The notes under the pieces: generated by a model
Told to the model about the DNA's origin: nothing
The model's input: the letters and a program-made list of their open reading frames with translations, nothing else
The model's database searches: none
Program-made: the position numbers and the translations under genes
Origin: Pontibacter sp. SGAir0037
Lineage (GTDB): Bacteria; Bacteroidota; Bacteroidia; Cytophagales; Hymenobacteraceae
Length of the DNA: 64,000 nucleotides
Assembly (NCBI RefSeq): GCF_005491705.1
Contig: NZ_CP028092.1
Location: 2,852,001-2,916,000, forward strand
Direction: 5' to 3'
In this document: positions 46,453 through 54,969 of the stretch, piece after piece
Layout: every line of letters starts with the position of its first letter
Position numbering within the stretch: the stretch's first letter is position 1

Positions 46453-48768
46453 ATGGTAGAAGAACTAAACGAACTGCTTCGCATACTTATCATCGATGAT
46501 GATGAGGTGGATAGAATGTCTATCAGGCGCTCCTTAAGGAAAACTTCTATATCTGCTGAAATTTTTACTGCCGAAACGGCTTCCTGTAGCTTGGAACTCC
46601 TGAGAAAAGAGTCCTTCGACTGTATTTTTCTTGACTTTAAACTACCAGACATGGACGGGCTAGAGTTGCTGGAGCAGATACGAGAAATGGGTATACTGGC
46701 TCCCGTTCTGGTAGTAACTTCGCATGGTGATGAGCAGTTGGCCGCCAAAGCTATCCGACAAGGAGCATCTGACTATATTCCTAAAAGTTTACTAACCCCG
46801 GAGGGCATTTACCATAGTATAAAAACAGCTATCCGGCTTCATAAAGTAGAACAGGACAAACGGCAGGCAGAGGAAAAGCTCCGGACTACGCAGCAGCAGT
46901 TTGAGTTTGTGGTGTCCAATACTCCTATTAATTTCTGGCGCATAAATCAGGACAAAATAATAAGCTTTGCCAGTGGCCTTGGTCTTGAGCTGATTGGCTT
47001 GCCAGCAGAAAAAGTAATGGGCTTATCTATTTACGACGCCTGTGCCAGGTACCCGCACCTGATTGAAAAGTTCGAGAGAGCTTTTAAAGGTGAACGGGTT
47101 GAATCTGTGACAGAAACGAACGGATACTTTTTCAAATCGCAGTACCTGCCCATTTCAAATGAAAAGCAGGAGATTGTGAGTGTTATAGGATTTGCCTTTG
47201 ATGTAACCGAAAGCATTCTGCACGAACAGGAGTTAACCAAAGCCAAAGAACTGGCAGAGGAGTCTGTACGCACCAAAGAGCAGTTCATAGCTAACATCAG
47301 CCATGAGATCCGTACTCCTATGAACGGAATAATTGGTCTGGCATCAGTACTTCAGAAAACAGCCCTGGCAGAAGATCAGCGAAAATATCTGAAAGCCATT
47401 CAGACTTCAGCAGATACGTTGATGCATATTATCAACGACCTACTTGACTTCTCCAAGATTTCGGCTCAGAAATTCACTTTCGAATACATAGATTTTAATT
47501 TACCCCAGTTGTTCGATGAAGTAACTGCTTTAATGGATGTGCGGGTAAAAGAGAAGAACAACATTTTTAATGTTTCACTTGCGCCCACGGTTCCCCCAGA
47601 CCTGGTGGGAGATCCGGTGCGTTTAAAGCAGATCATCATTAACTTGGTAGGGAACGCTTCTAAGTTTACGCAATCCGGCAGTATCAGCCTTTCTGCATCT
47701 GCCGAATCAGAAACTGAAAACGAAGTTGTTTTAAAATTTAAAGTGGAAGATACCGGCATCGGTATTCCACAGGAAAAGCTACAGGCTATTTTTGAAAGCT
47801 TTAACCAGGGCAGTAACGATACTTCCCGCAAATACGGCGGCACAGGGCTAGGGCTTACAATCTCTAAAAGCCTGGTAGAACTACAGGGCGGTAATATTGC
47901 CGTTTGGAGCCAGCCGAATGTAGGCAGTGCCTTTACCTTTACCCTGCCCTTCAAGAAAAAAGAAGACCAACAGCTTGTTGCCGCTCCGGAAGCCGAATAT
48001 GATGAAAAGAATTTAGGACATCTGAAGGTTCTTCTGGCAGAAGATAATGAAATCAATCAGCTCTTGCTCAATAAGGTTCTGTCGGATTGGGGGATCAGGT
48101 GTGAAATAGTGTCGAACGGGGTGCAGGCAATGGAATGCTTTCACCAATTGCAGTACGACCTGATCCTGATGGACATGCAGATGCCTGAAATGGATGGTTA
48201 CGAAGCAATACGCCGGATTCGTAATTCTGGTGGAGAAGGGGCGCATACACCTATCATTGCCCTTACTGCCCATGCCAGTGCGGTAGAGATAGATAAATGC
48301 ATCGAGGCGGGAGCAAATACACACCTCTCCAAGCCTTTTAACCCCGCCCATTTATACCAGGCCATACTTAAACTTACCCAAAGCGAGCAGCAGCCCCTAG
48401 CTGACAGCGGCAGTACAATTACATTACAACTTGGTATTCTAAGAGACATGGCGGGCTCCAACTCATCTTTCCTGGAAGAGATTCTGACGATGTATGTAAA
48501 AGGCACTTCAGAAGCGATTGCACAGATCAACAGCCACTACGAGCAACAGGAGTGGAATGACCTGCAGCAATGTTTAACAGAATTAAGTGACAGCATGTCT
48601 GTAATTAATGTGCAACCACTTTTAGATACCATCGAAGAGGCTTCTGCTATGGTGACCCATAAAAAGACAGAGCAACTGGATGTGCTCATAAAGAAAATGG
48701 CCCTGCAGGGGCAGCAGGTTATCACCCTGCTGGAACAGGAGTTAGAAAGTCTGGCTTTTCAATCATAA
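46453..48768 (+). CDS. Hybrid histidine kinase: REC-PAS-HisKA-HATPase-REC-Hpt-like
   Basis: About 771 residues. Order: receiver (Asp61 in CIFLDFKLPDMDG), PAS (about 145-255), HisKA (His284 in FIANISHEIRTPMNG), HATPase_c, second receiver (Asp574 in LILMDMQMPEMDG), and a C-terminal Hpt-like helical domain (about 660-771). In the Hpt-like domain the usual phospho-acceptor His is replaced by Thr709 in QCLTELSDSMSVIN. The frame opens with TTG at 46429; the ATG at 46453 is preferred, and numbering is from it. It closes the signalling run before ffh. No DNA-binding output domain is present. Confidence 0.87.
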   Translation: MVEELNELLRILIIDDDEVDRMSIRRSLRKTSISAEIFTAETASCSLELLRKESFDCIFLDFKLPDMDGLELLEQIREMGILAPVLVVTSHGDEQLAAKAIRQGASDYIPKSLLTPEGIYHSIKTAIRLHKVEQDKRQAEEKLRTTQQQFEFVVSNTPINFWRINQDKIISFASGLGLELIGLPAEKVMGLSIYDACARYPHLIEKFERAFKGERVESVTETNGYFFKSQYLPISNEKQEIVSVIGFAFDVTESILHEQELTKAKELAEESVRTKEQFIANISHEIRTPMNGIIGLASVLQKTALAEDQRKYLKAIQTSADTLMHIINDLLDFSKISAQKFTFEYIDFNLPQLFDEVTALMDVRVKEKNNIFNVSLAPTVPPDLVGDPVRLKQIIINLVGNASKFTQSGSISLSASAESETENEVVLKFKVEDTGIGIPQEKLQAIFESFNQGSNDTSRKYGGTGLGLTISKSLVELQGGNIAVWSQPNVGSAFTFTLPFKKKEDQQLVAAPEAEYDEKNLGHLKVLLAEDNEINQLLLNKVLSDWGIRCEIVSNGVQAMECFHQLQYDLILMDMQMPEMDGYEAIRRIRNSGGEGAHTPIIALTAHASAVEIDKCIEAGANTHLSKPFNPAHLYQAILKLTQSEQQPLADSGSTITLQLGILRDMAGSNSSFLEEILTMYVKGTSEAIAQINSHYEQQEWNDLQQCLTELSDSMSVINVQPLLDTIEEASAMVTHKKTEQLDVLIKKMALQGQQVITLLEQELESLAFQS

Positions 48769-48769
48769 A

Positions 48770-48809
48770 AAGCAAAAGGGCGGCGCATATCTGCACCGCC
48801 CTTTTGCTT
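48770..48809. terminator. Bidirectional hairpin terminator
   Basis: Perfect 14-bp arms (AAGCAAAAGGGCGG at 48770-48783, complement at 48796-48809) with a 12-base loop, between the convergent hybrid kinase (stop 48768) and ffh (stop 48829) genes. Confidence 0.85.
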
Positions 48810-48828
48810 GAAGACTGTTAACAAGTGT

Positions 48829-50163
48829 TTATTTCCCCATCATTTTTGCCAGGTTGCCTAAGCCACCGCGCTTGCCAGCCATTTTGTTCATAGAGCGCAT
48901 CATTTTACGCATGTCGTTGAACTGCTTCATCAGGTTGTTAACCTGCTGCACATCTGTTCCGCTACCTTTGGCAATACGGGCACGACGGCTACCATTTATC
49001 ATATCCGGGTTCTCACGTTCCTGTGGCGTCATCGACTTGATAATGGCCTCAATAGGCTTAAAAGCATTTTCGTCAATTTCTACATCCTTCAGGGCTTTAC
49101 CAACACCCGGAATCATACCTACCAGGTCTTTGATGTCACCCATCTTTTTGATTTGCTCCAGCTGTGTAAGGAAGTCGTCGAAGTTGAATTGGTTTTTGCG
49201 GATTTTCTTATTAATACGCTTCGCCTCTTCTTCGTCGAAGGCCTGCTGCGCACGCTCAACCAGGGAAATTACGTCACCCATACCCAGGATACGCTGTGCC
49301 ATACGATCCGGGTAGAACAGGTCAAGCGCTTCCATTTTCTCACCTGTAGAGATAAACTTGATTGGCTTTTCCACAACGGCACGAATAGAAAGAGCAGCTC
49401 CACCACGTGAGTCGCCATCCAGTTTCGTTAAAACAACGCCATCAAAGTTGATGCGGTCATTAAAGGTTTTGGCTGTATTCACCGCATCCTGCCCTGTCAT
49501 GGAGTCAACCACGAACAGCGTTTCCGTTGGCTTCACAGCAGCCTTTATTTCGGCAATTTCTTTCATCATCGCCTCGTCCACGGCCAAACGACCGGCGGTA
49601 TCGATGATCACTACTTTCTTATTGGTTTTCCTGGCATGCTCAATAGCATTAAGAGCAATCTGAACCGGATTCTTGTTCTCCATCTCAGTATAGGCTTCTA
49701 CGCCTACCTGCTCTGCCAGCACCTTCAGCTGATTGATCGCAGCCGGACGGTATACGTCGCAGGCAGCCACCAACACATTACGGCCTTGTTTTTTGATCAG
49801 GTTTGCCAGCTTACCTGTAAAAGTTGTTTTACCAGAACCTTGCAGACCAGCAATCAGAATAATAGCAGGGTCGCCTTTCAGGTTGATGTCTTTCTTTTCA
49901 CCACCCATCAGTTCGGTCAGCTCCTCATGCACAATCTTCACCATCAGCTGCCCCGGAGAAACCGAGATAAGCACATCCCGCCCCATGGCTTCGTCTTTAA
50001 TCTTGTCGGTTACTGTTTTGGCTACTTTATAGTTTACGTCCGCGTCTACCAAGGCACGACGTACCTCTTTTATAGTTTGCGCAACGTTAATTTCGGTAAT
50101 GCTCCCCTGCCCTTTCAGTGTTTTAAAGGCACGATCTAACTTGTTACTTAAATTATCAAACAT
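48829..50163 (-). CDS. ffh: Signal recognition particle protein Ffh
   Basis: A 444-residue GTPase. The NG domain shows G1 in GLQGSGKTTFTGKLANLI, G3 in DTAGRLAVD, and G4 in TKLDGDSRGGAAL. The M domain is rich in Met (MKQFNDMRKMMRSMNKMAG) and binds 4.5S RNA and signal sequences. It targets membrane proteins to the Sec translocon through FtsY. Length and motifs match a complete protein, with a normal ATG. Confidence 0.96.
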   Translation of the reverse strand: MFDNLSNKLDRAFKTLKGQGSITEINVAQTIKEVRRALVDADVNYKVAKTVTDKIKDEAMGRDVLISVSPGQLMVKIVHEELTELMGGEKKDINLKGDPAIILIAGLQGSGKTTFTGKLANLIKKQGRNVLVAACDVYRPAAINQLKVLAEQVGVEAYTEMENKNPVQIALNAIEHARKTNKKVVIIDTAGRLAVDEAMMKEIAEIKAAVKPTETLFVVDSMTGQDAVNTAKTFNDRINFDGVVLTKLDGDSRGGAALSIRAVVEKPIKFISTGEKMEALDLFYPDRMAQRILGMGDVISLVERAQQAFDEEEAKRINKKIRKNQFNFDDFLTQLEQIKKMGDIKDLVGMIPGVGKALKDVEIDENAFKPIEAIIKSMTPQERENPDMINGSRRARIAKGSGTDVQQVNNLMKQFNDMRKMMRSMNKMAGKRGGLGNLAKMMGK

Positions 50164-50380
50164 CTCTTTTTCTGGGTTTACCTACAAAAATAAGTATAAT
50201 CTGGTTTATTTACGAATAATAGAAGATGATTTATGAATCAGGGGCGAGAATTAGCGGTTTACTTTTTGCTGCCACATCGGCCACTTATAAAATGAGACAC
50301 AACAGCAGGAGCGCCTGCCCGTAAATTCTAAACTGCGAGAAAATTTCTATCTTTGAAAAACAGGCTTAAACAGGACAGCT

Positions 50381-51709
50381 TTGATAAACAACAGCAACTT
50401 AAATTTATTATATATATCTTATTACTGGCCCCCCTCCGGTGGCCCCGGCGTGCAGCGTGGACTAAAATTTGCCAAGTACCTGCCTGAGCTCGGCGTGCAG
50501 CCGGCCATTTTAACGGTGGATGAGCAGCAGGCCTCTTACCCGCTCCTGGACCCGACTTTTGAGAAAGAGGTGCCGGCAGGCCTGGAGGTATACCGCACTC
50601 CCACCTCAGAACCATTTGAGTACTACAAAAAGCTATCCGGCAAAAAGGAAATTCCTTATAGTGGTTTTGCCAACCAGGAAAAAGCAGACTCATTCGTAGA
50701 CAAAGTATTTAAATTTGTACGTGGCAATCTTTTTATTCCCGATGCCCGTGTAGGCTGGAACAAACATGCCCTGAAAAAGGCGGAGGAATTACTGCAGGCG
50801 AATAAATACCAGGCCATACTAACCACCAGTCCACCACACTCTACGCAGTTAATCGGCCTGAAACTCAAGAAAAAGTACCATTTACCCTGGGTAGCCGATC
50901 TTCGCGACCCCTGGACGAATATTCATTACTACGATCAACTGTATCATACGGCTCTGGCCAAGCGCATCGACAAGCAATATGAATTACAGGTACTGGAGCA
51001 GGCTGATGCTGTTATTGTTACCAGCGAAGACACCAAACGCTTGTTCCTGAACAAGCCGGTAGCGATCGACCCAAACAAAATTTTCGTTATTCCAAACGGA
51101 TACGACGAAGATGATTTTGTATTTCAATCAACAGCCCCAGCCGATACCTTCCTGATTACCTATACCGGCACCATGACGGAGAACTACAACATAGATGTTT
51201 TTCTGAAGGTGCTCGCTCACCTGATGTCGGCTCATAGCGAGATCAACTATAAGCTTCGTTTTGTAGGCAAGGTATCGGATGGGGTAAAACAACGGATAGA
51301 AAAAGCAGGTGTGCTGGGCATCACCGAGTTTATACCGTATGTACCGCATCAGGAAGCCATTAAGTATTTGATGGAAAGCACTATATTACTGTTGGCAATT
51401 GCTGATGTTGCCACTGTATATGCCAACGTGCCGGGCAAGCTGTTTGAATACCTGGCCTCTAACAAGCCTATAGTTTGCCTCGGCCCCGTCCATTCCGATG
51501 CCGACCGGATAATTGACGAATGCGGCGCAGGCCGGCTTTTCCATTATACAGCCTACGACCTTATGCTGGACCACATGACCCAGATGAGCAAGGCCTGGAA
51601 AATAAACCCGAACCTGGACCTCCCTTTCATGAATCACGCCCAGTACTCCCGAAGAGGATTAGCAGGAGAACTGGCAGCTGTTATACAGCAACTGGTGGAT
51701 AAGGAGTAG
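50381..51709 (+). CDS. Glycosyltransferase family 4-like protein
   Basis: A 442-residue GT-B protein. SYYWPPSGGPGVQRGLKFAK is the acceptor-side N-terminal motif of GT4-like proteins, and the C-terminal half carries IPNGYDEDDF, TYTGTMTENYNI and PGKLFEYLASNKPIVC, where the Glu binds the sugar nucleotide. The start is TTG at 50381 just before the conserved N-terminus. It opens the surface glycan locus and may add a sugar to an exported polysaccharide. Donor and acceptor are unknown. Confidence 0.85.
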   Translation: MINNSNLNLLYISYYWPPSGGPGVQRGLKFAKYLPELGVQPAILTVDEQQASYPLLDPTFEKEVPAGLEVYRTPTSEPFEYYKKLSGKKEIPYSGFANQEKADSFVDKVFKFVRGNLFIPDARVGWNKHALKKAEELLQANKYQAILTTSPPHSTQLIGLKLKKKYHLPWVADLRDPWTNIHYYDQLYHTALAKRIDKQYELQVLEQADAVIVTSEDTKRLFLNKPVAIDPNKIFVIPNGYDEDDFVFQSTAPADTFLITYTGTMTENYNIDVFLKVLAHLMSAHSEINYKLRFVGKVSDGVKQRIEKAGVLGITEFIPYVPHQEAIKYLMESTILLLAIADVATVYANVPGKLFEYLASNKPIVCLGPVHSDADRIIDECGAGRLFHYTAYDLMLDHMTQMSKAWKINPNLDLPFMNHAQYSRRGLAGELAAVIQQLVDKE

Positions 51710-51804
51710 ACCGGCAGGATTCCGTTTCGCCTATAATTTGCGTAACTTGCACTAAAATTCGGGTGACCTTTAGGCTGCCTTTGTATGAAGCATAAAATAT
51801 CAGA

Positions 51805-52824
51805 ATGGCATTAGATCTTAATCATAAATCTATATTAGTAACAGGCGGCACAGGTTCGTTCGGCAAAAAATTTATACAAATGGTATATGAGCGTTTCCCG
51901 CAGGTGAAGCGCCTTGTTATTTACTCCCGCGACGAACTGAAACAGTTTGAAATGTCGCAGGTATTTCCGCACAGCAAATACAATTCCATCCGCTTTTTTA
52001 TAGGTGATGTGCGCGATGGGGAGCGTTTTAAACGCGCCTGTGAAGGAATTGATATCATTGTGCATGCTGCTGCGCTTAAGCAGGTGCCCGCTGCCGAGTA
52101 TAACCCCATGGAGTGCATCAAAACCAATGTGCTGGGCGCTGAAAATGTTATCAATGCAGCGCTTGATTGTGGAGTAAAAGATGTGGTGGCGCTTTCAACT
52201 GACAAGGCTGCGGCTCCAATTAACCTGTATGGCGCCACTAAGCTCTGCTCCGACAAACTGTTTGTAGCGGCTAACAACATGAAAGGCAAGCGGGATATCC
52301 GTTTCTCTGTTGTGCGCTATGGCAACGTGATCGGCTCCAGGGGCTCTGTGGTTCCTTTCTTCTTGAGCAAACGTAAAGATGGGGTTCTCCCGATCACTCA
52401 CCCCGACATGACCCGTTTTAATATCTCTCTGGAAGAAGGTGTAGAGCTGGTTTTTCATGCACTGGAGAAACACTGGGGTGGCGAAATATTTGTACCTAAA
52501 ATTCCATCTTACCGCATTACAGATGTAGCAGAGGCCATTGGCCCGGATTGCAGGCAGGAAGAAGTAGGCATACGGCCAGGCGAGAAACTGCACGAAGAAA
52601 TGATCACCGAAACCGATTCACTGAACACGGTAGAGCTGGAGAACAATTATGTAATCTTACCCTCCACACCCACCTGGAGCATTGAGGAATTTCTGAAGGC
52701 ACATCATGGTAAAATGGTGGAAATGGGCTTTAAGTATAACTCTGGTACCAATACCGATTGGCTGACAGTAGCGCAACTGCGTGAGCAGATCAGGAAACAC
52801 GTAGACCCGAATTTCACAGTGTAA
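51805..52824 (+). CDS. pseB: UDP-N-acetylglucosamine 4,6-dehydratase (inverting)
   Basis: A 339-residue SDR-type dehydratase. ILVTGGTGSFGKKF is the NAD(P)-binding motif, and the catalytic set is in LSTDKAAAPINLYGATK (Asp133, Lys134, Tyr142, Lys146). This matches the 5-inverting PseB type, which converts UDP-GlcNAc to UDP-2-acetamido-2,6-dideoxy-beta-L-arabino-hexos-4-ulose, the first step of pseudaminic acid synthesis. The pseC gene follows after a 241-base AT-rich gap, and the other pse genes are downstream. Confidence 0.92.
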   Translation: MALDLNHKSILVTGGTGSFGKKFIQMVYERFPQVKRLVIYSRDELKQFEMSQVFPHSKYNSIRFFIGDVRDGERFKRACEGIDIIVHAAALKQVPAAEYNPMECIKTNVLGAENVINAALDCGVKDVVALSTDKAAAPINLYGATKLCSDKLFVAANNMKGKRDIRFSVVRYGNVIGSRGSVVPFFLSKRKDGVLPITHPDMTRFNISLEEGVELVFHALEKHWGGEIFVPKIPSYRITDVAEAIGPDCRQEEVGIRPGEKLHEEMITETDSLNTVELENNYVILPSTPTWSIEEFLKAHHGKMVEMGFKYNSGTNTDWLTVAQLREQIRKHVDPNFTV

Positions 52825-52832
52825 ATTTCGGG

Positions 52833-53058
52833 AATTATGAATTAAAAATTAGAAGTCATGCTTCCTGGAAACTTTGAACAAGCCTTTGTAGCCGGTAATA
52901 TTTTCGCCACTGCTGTACATACATATCAACTACTGAAAGAACCAGGAATGCCTCCTGCGCGGGGTCTGATAAGGAATAATCATGTATGAGCGCACTTACC
53001 ACGGGTATCCTTTTTATCTCCGCCCCATTCATAATTTCTAATTCATAATTTATAATTA
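52833..53058. repeat. AT-rich inverted motifs flanking a non-coding insert
   Basis: Between pseB and pseC, AATTATGAAT (52833-52842) recurs inverted as ATTCATAATT at 53027-53036 and 53041-53050. They bracket about 180 bases with a 43-residue ORF (52858-52989) that has no recognised family. The sequence continues into repetitive TCAGAACTCAGAAC that encodes the first residues of pseC. It looks like an intergenic repeat cassette. Confidence 0.5.
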
Positions 53059-53065
53059 TTTTAAA

Positions 53066-54271
53066 ATGCCCCAGAATTCAGAACTCAGAACTCCGGACTT
53101 CCCTGTTATCCCTTACGGCCGCCAGCACATTACCCGGGAGGACATAGAGGCTGTGATAGAAACCCTGCAGTCGGATTACCTGACACAGGGGCCAAAGGTA
53201 GCTGCGTTTGAACAGGCTTTTGCGCAGTATGTGGGAGCTCAATACGCGGTGGCTGTAGCCAACGGTACGGCAGCATTGCATCTTTGCGCTTTGGCACTGG
53301 ATGTAAAAGAGAGTTCCAGAGTTATCACGACACCCATTACCTTCGTGGCTTCAGCTAACTGCATCCGGTATTGCGGAGGAACGGTGGAGTTTGCCGACAT
53401 TGATCCAGGAACGGCGTTGCTGGACATTGTCAAGGTACGGGAACTACTGGAGAGCAAGCCTGAGGGCTACTACAGTGGCCTTATACCCGTTACCTTTGCA
53501 GGCAACCCTGTAAACCTGGAGGCATACAGAAAATTGGCAGACGAATTCGGTTTATGGGTAATTGAAGACGCAGCCCATGCCCCCGGTGGTTACTTCTTTG
53601 ATAGCGCAGGAGAAAAGCAGTTCTGTGGCAATGGAAAGTTTGCCGATCTTTCTATTTTCTCTTTTCACCCGGTAAAGCATATAGCAACCGGAGAAGGCGG
53701 CATGGTCACGACCAATAACGAAGAGCTTTATAAGAAGCTTCTGCTTTACCGCACCCACGGTATTACCCGAGATCCGGAGCTGATGGAAGAAAACCACGGC
53801 GGATGGTATATGGAAATGCAGGAGCTCGGATACAATTATCGTATACCGGATATGCTGTGCGCGCTGGGCATTTCTCAGTTGAAAAAAGCAGATGCGGGCA
53901 TGGCAAGAAGAAAAGAAATTGCCAAAACATACGATGCTGCCTTTGCAGCTACAGCAGGCATAGAAATACTGGCTACCGATAAAGCCGCTCTTCATAATAA
54001 AGAAACCGGCCATGCTTATCACCTGTATGTGATCCGGGTAAAGAACCGCAAAGGCTTGTACGACTATCTGCGGCGGCACAACATTTTTGCACAGGTGCAT
54101 TACATACCGGCACATACCATGCCTTATTATCAAAAACAAGGCTACCGGAAAGGCGATTTCCCGGCAGCTGAAGCCTACTATGCCGAATGCCTGAGCCTAC
54201 CCATGTACCCCGGCCTTACCGAAGCCGAACAGGCTTTTGTGATAGAGAAGGTAAAAGATTTTGTGCAGTAA
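53066..54271 (+). CDS. pseC: UDP-4-amino-4,6-dideoxy-N-acetyl-beta-L-altrosamine transaminase
   Basis: A 401-residue PLP enzyme of the DegT/DnrJ/EryC1 family. The PLP lysine is Lys204 in FSFHPVKHIATGEGG, and the ring-stacking Asp168 lies in WVIEDAAHAPGG. YGRQHITREDIEAV and the C-terminal MYPGLTEAEQ match PseC, which transaminates the PseB product. The first 12 or so residues (MPQNSELRTPDF) come from repetitive sequence outside the usual fold. The stop overlaps the pseF start by one base (TAATG). Confidence 0.9.
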   Translation: MPQNSELRTPDFPVIPYGRQHITREDIEAVIETLQSDYLTQGPKVAAFEQAFAQYVGAQYAVAVANGTAALHLCALALDVKESSRVITTPITFVASANCIRYCGGTVEFADIDPGTALLDIVKVRELLESKPEGYYSGLIPVTFAGNPVNLEAYRKLADEFGLWVIEDAAHAPGGYFFDSAGEKQFCGNGKFADLSIFSFHPVKHIATGEGGMVTTNNEELYKKLLLYRTHGITRDPELMEENHGGWYMEMQELGYNYRIPDMLCALGISQLKKADAGMARRKEIAKTYDAAFAATAGIEILATDKAALHNKETGHAYHLYVIRVKNRKGLYDYLRRHNIFAQVHYIPAHTMPYYQKQGYRKGDFPAAEAYYAECLSLPMYPGLTEAEQAFVIEKVKDFVQ

Positions 54272-54969
54272 TGAAATGCATCGCCATTATACCAGCTCGT
54301 GGTGGAAGTAAACGTATACCACGCAAAAATATCCGGGACTTTTTAGGCAAACCAATTATTGCTTACTCCATTGAGACAGCATTAGCATCTGGCCTTTTTG
54401 AAGAAGTAATGGTTTCTACTGATGATGCAGAAATAGCAGCCATTAGTAAACATTATGGTGCAAGAGTGCCTTTTATGCGAAGTATTGCTACTTCCGACGA
54501 CTTTGCAACAACAGCTGACGTACTTTCCGAAGTCATAAACAAGTACGAGCAGACCGGCAGCTATTATGACTACGCCTGCTGCCTCTATCCTACTGCACCT
54601 TTGCTACAGGTAAAATCTTTACGGGAAAGTTTTCGACTCCTGAAAAAGGAAAAGTACGAAACTGTGTTTCCGGTTCTCAGGTATAGTTATCCTATCTGGA
54701 GAAGCTTGTGCCTTAAAGATAGCAAAGTAGCCATGAACTGGCCTGAACACCTTAACTCACGTTCACAGGATATGCCTCCTTCTTTCCATGATGCCGGGCA
54801 GTTTTATTGGCTGCATGTAAGGAGCTTTATCAAAAGCGGTAAGCTGTTCACTGACAATTCAGGAGCATTAGAGCTAGAAGATATTGAAGCCCAGGACATA
54901 GATACCCTAGCAGACTGGAAGATGGCAGAGCTAAAATATAAGTTTCTACAGGAAAAGCAGCCGCTATGA
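54271..54969 (+). CDS. pseF: Pseudaminic acid cytidylyltransferase
   Basis: A 232-residue enzyme of the CMP-sialic acid synthetase family. IAIIPARGGSKRIPRKNIRD is the CTP-binding motif, followed by KPIIAYSIETAL and MVSTDDAEIA. It activates pseudaminic acid to CMP-Pse. The true start is the ATG at 54271; a longer frame from 54187 overlaps pseC and lacks conservation. The stop overlaps the start of the next gene by four bases (ATGA), so translation is probably coupled. Confidence 0.9.
   Translation: MKCIAIIPARGGSKRIPRKNIRDFLGKPIIAYSIETALASGLFEEVMVSTDDAEIAAISKHYGARVPFMRSIATSDDFATTADVLSEVINKYEQTGSYYDYACCLYPTAPLLQVKSLRESFRLLKKEKYETVFPVLRYSYPIWRSLCLKDSKVAMNWPEHLNSRSQDMPPSFHDAGQFYWLHVRSFIKSGKLFTDNSGALELEDIEAQDIDTLADWKMAELKYKFLQEKQPL

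Noticed and set aside
52858..52989. 43-codon ORF between pseB and pseC
   Set aside because: Bounded by repeats, no signal peptide or conserved motif, too short to support.
54187..54270. Upstream extension of pseF
   Set aside because: It lies within pseC coding sequence in another frame and is not conserved; the ATG at 54271 gives the CTP-binding start.
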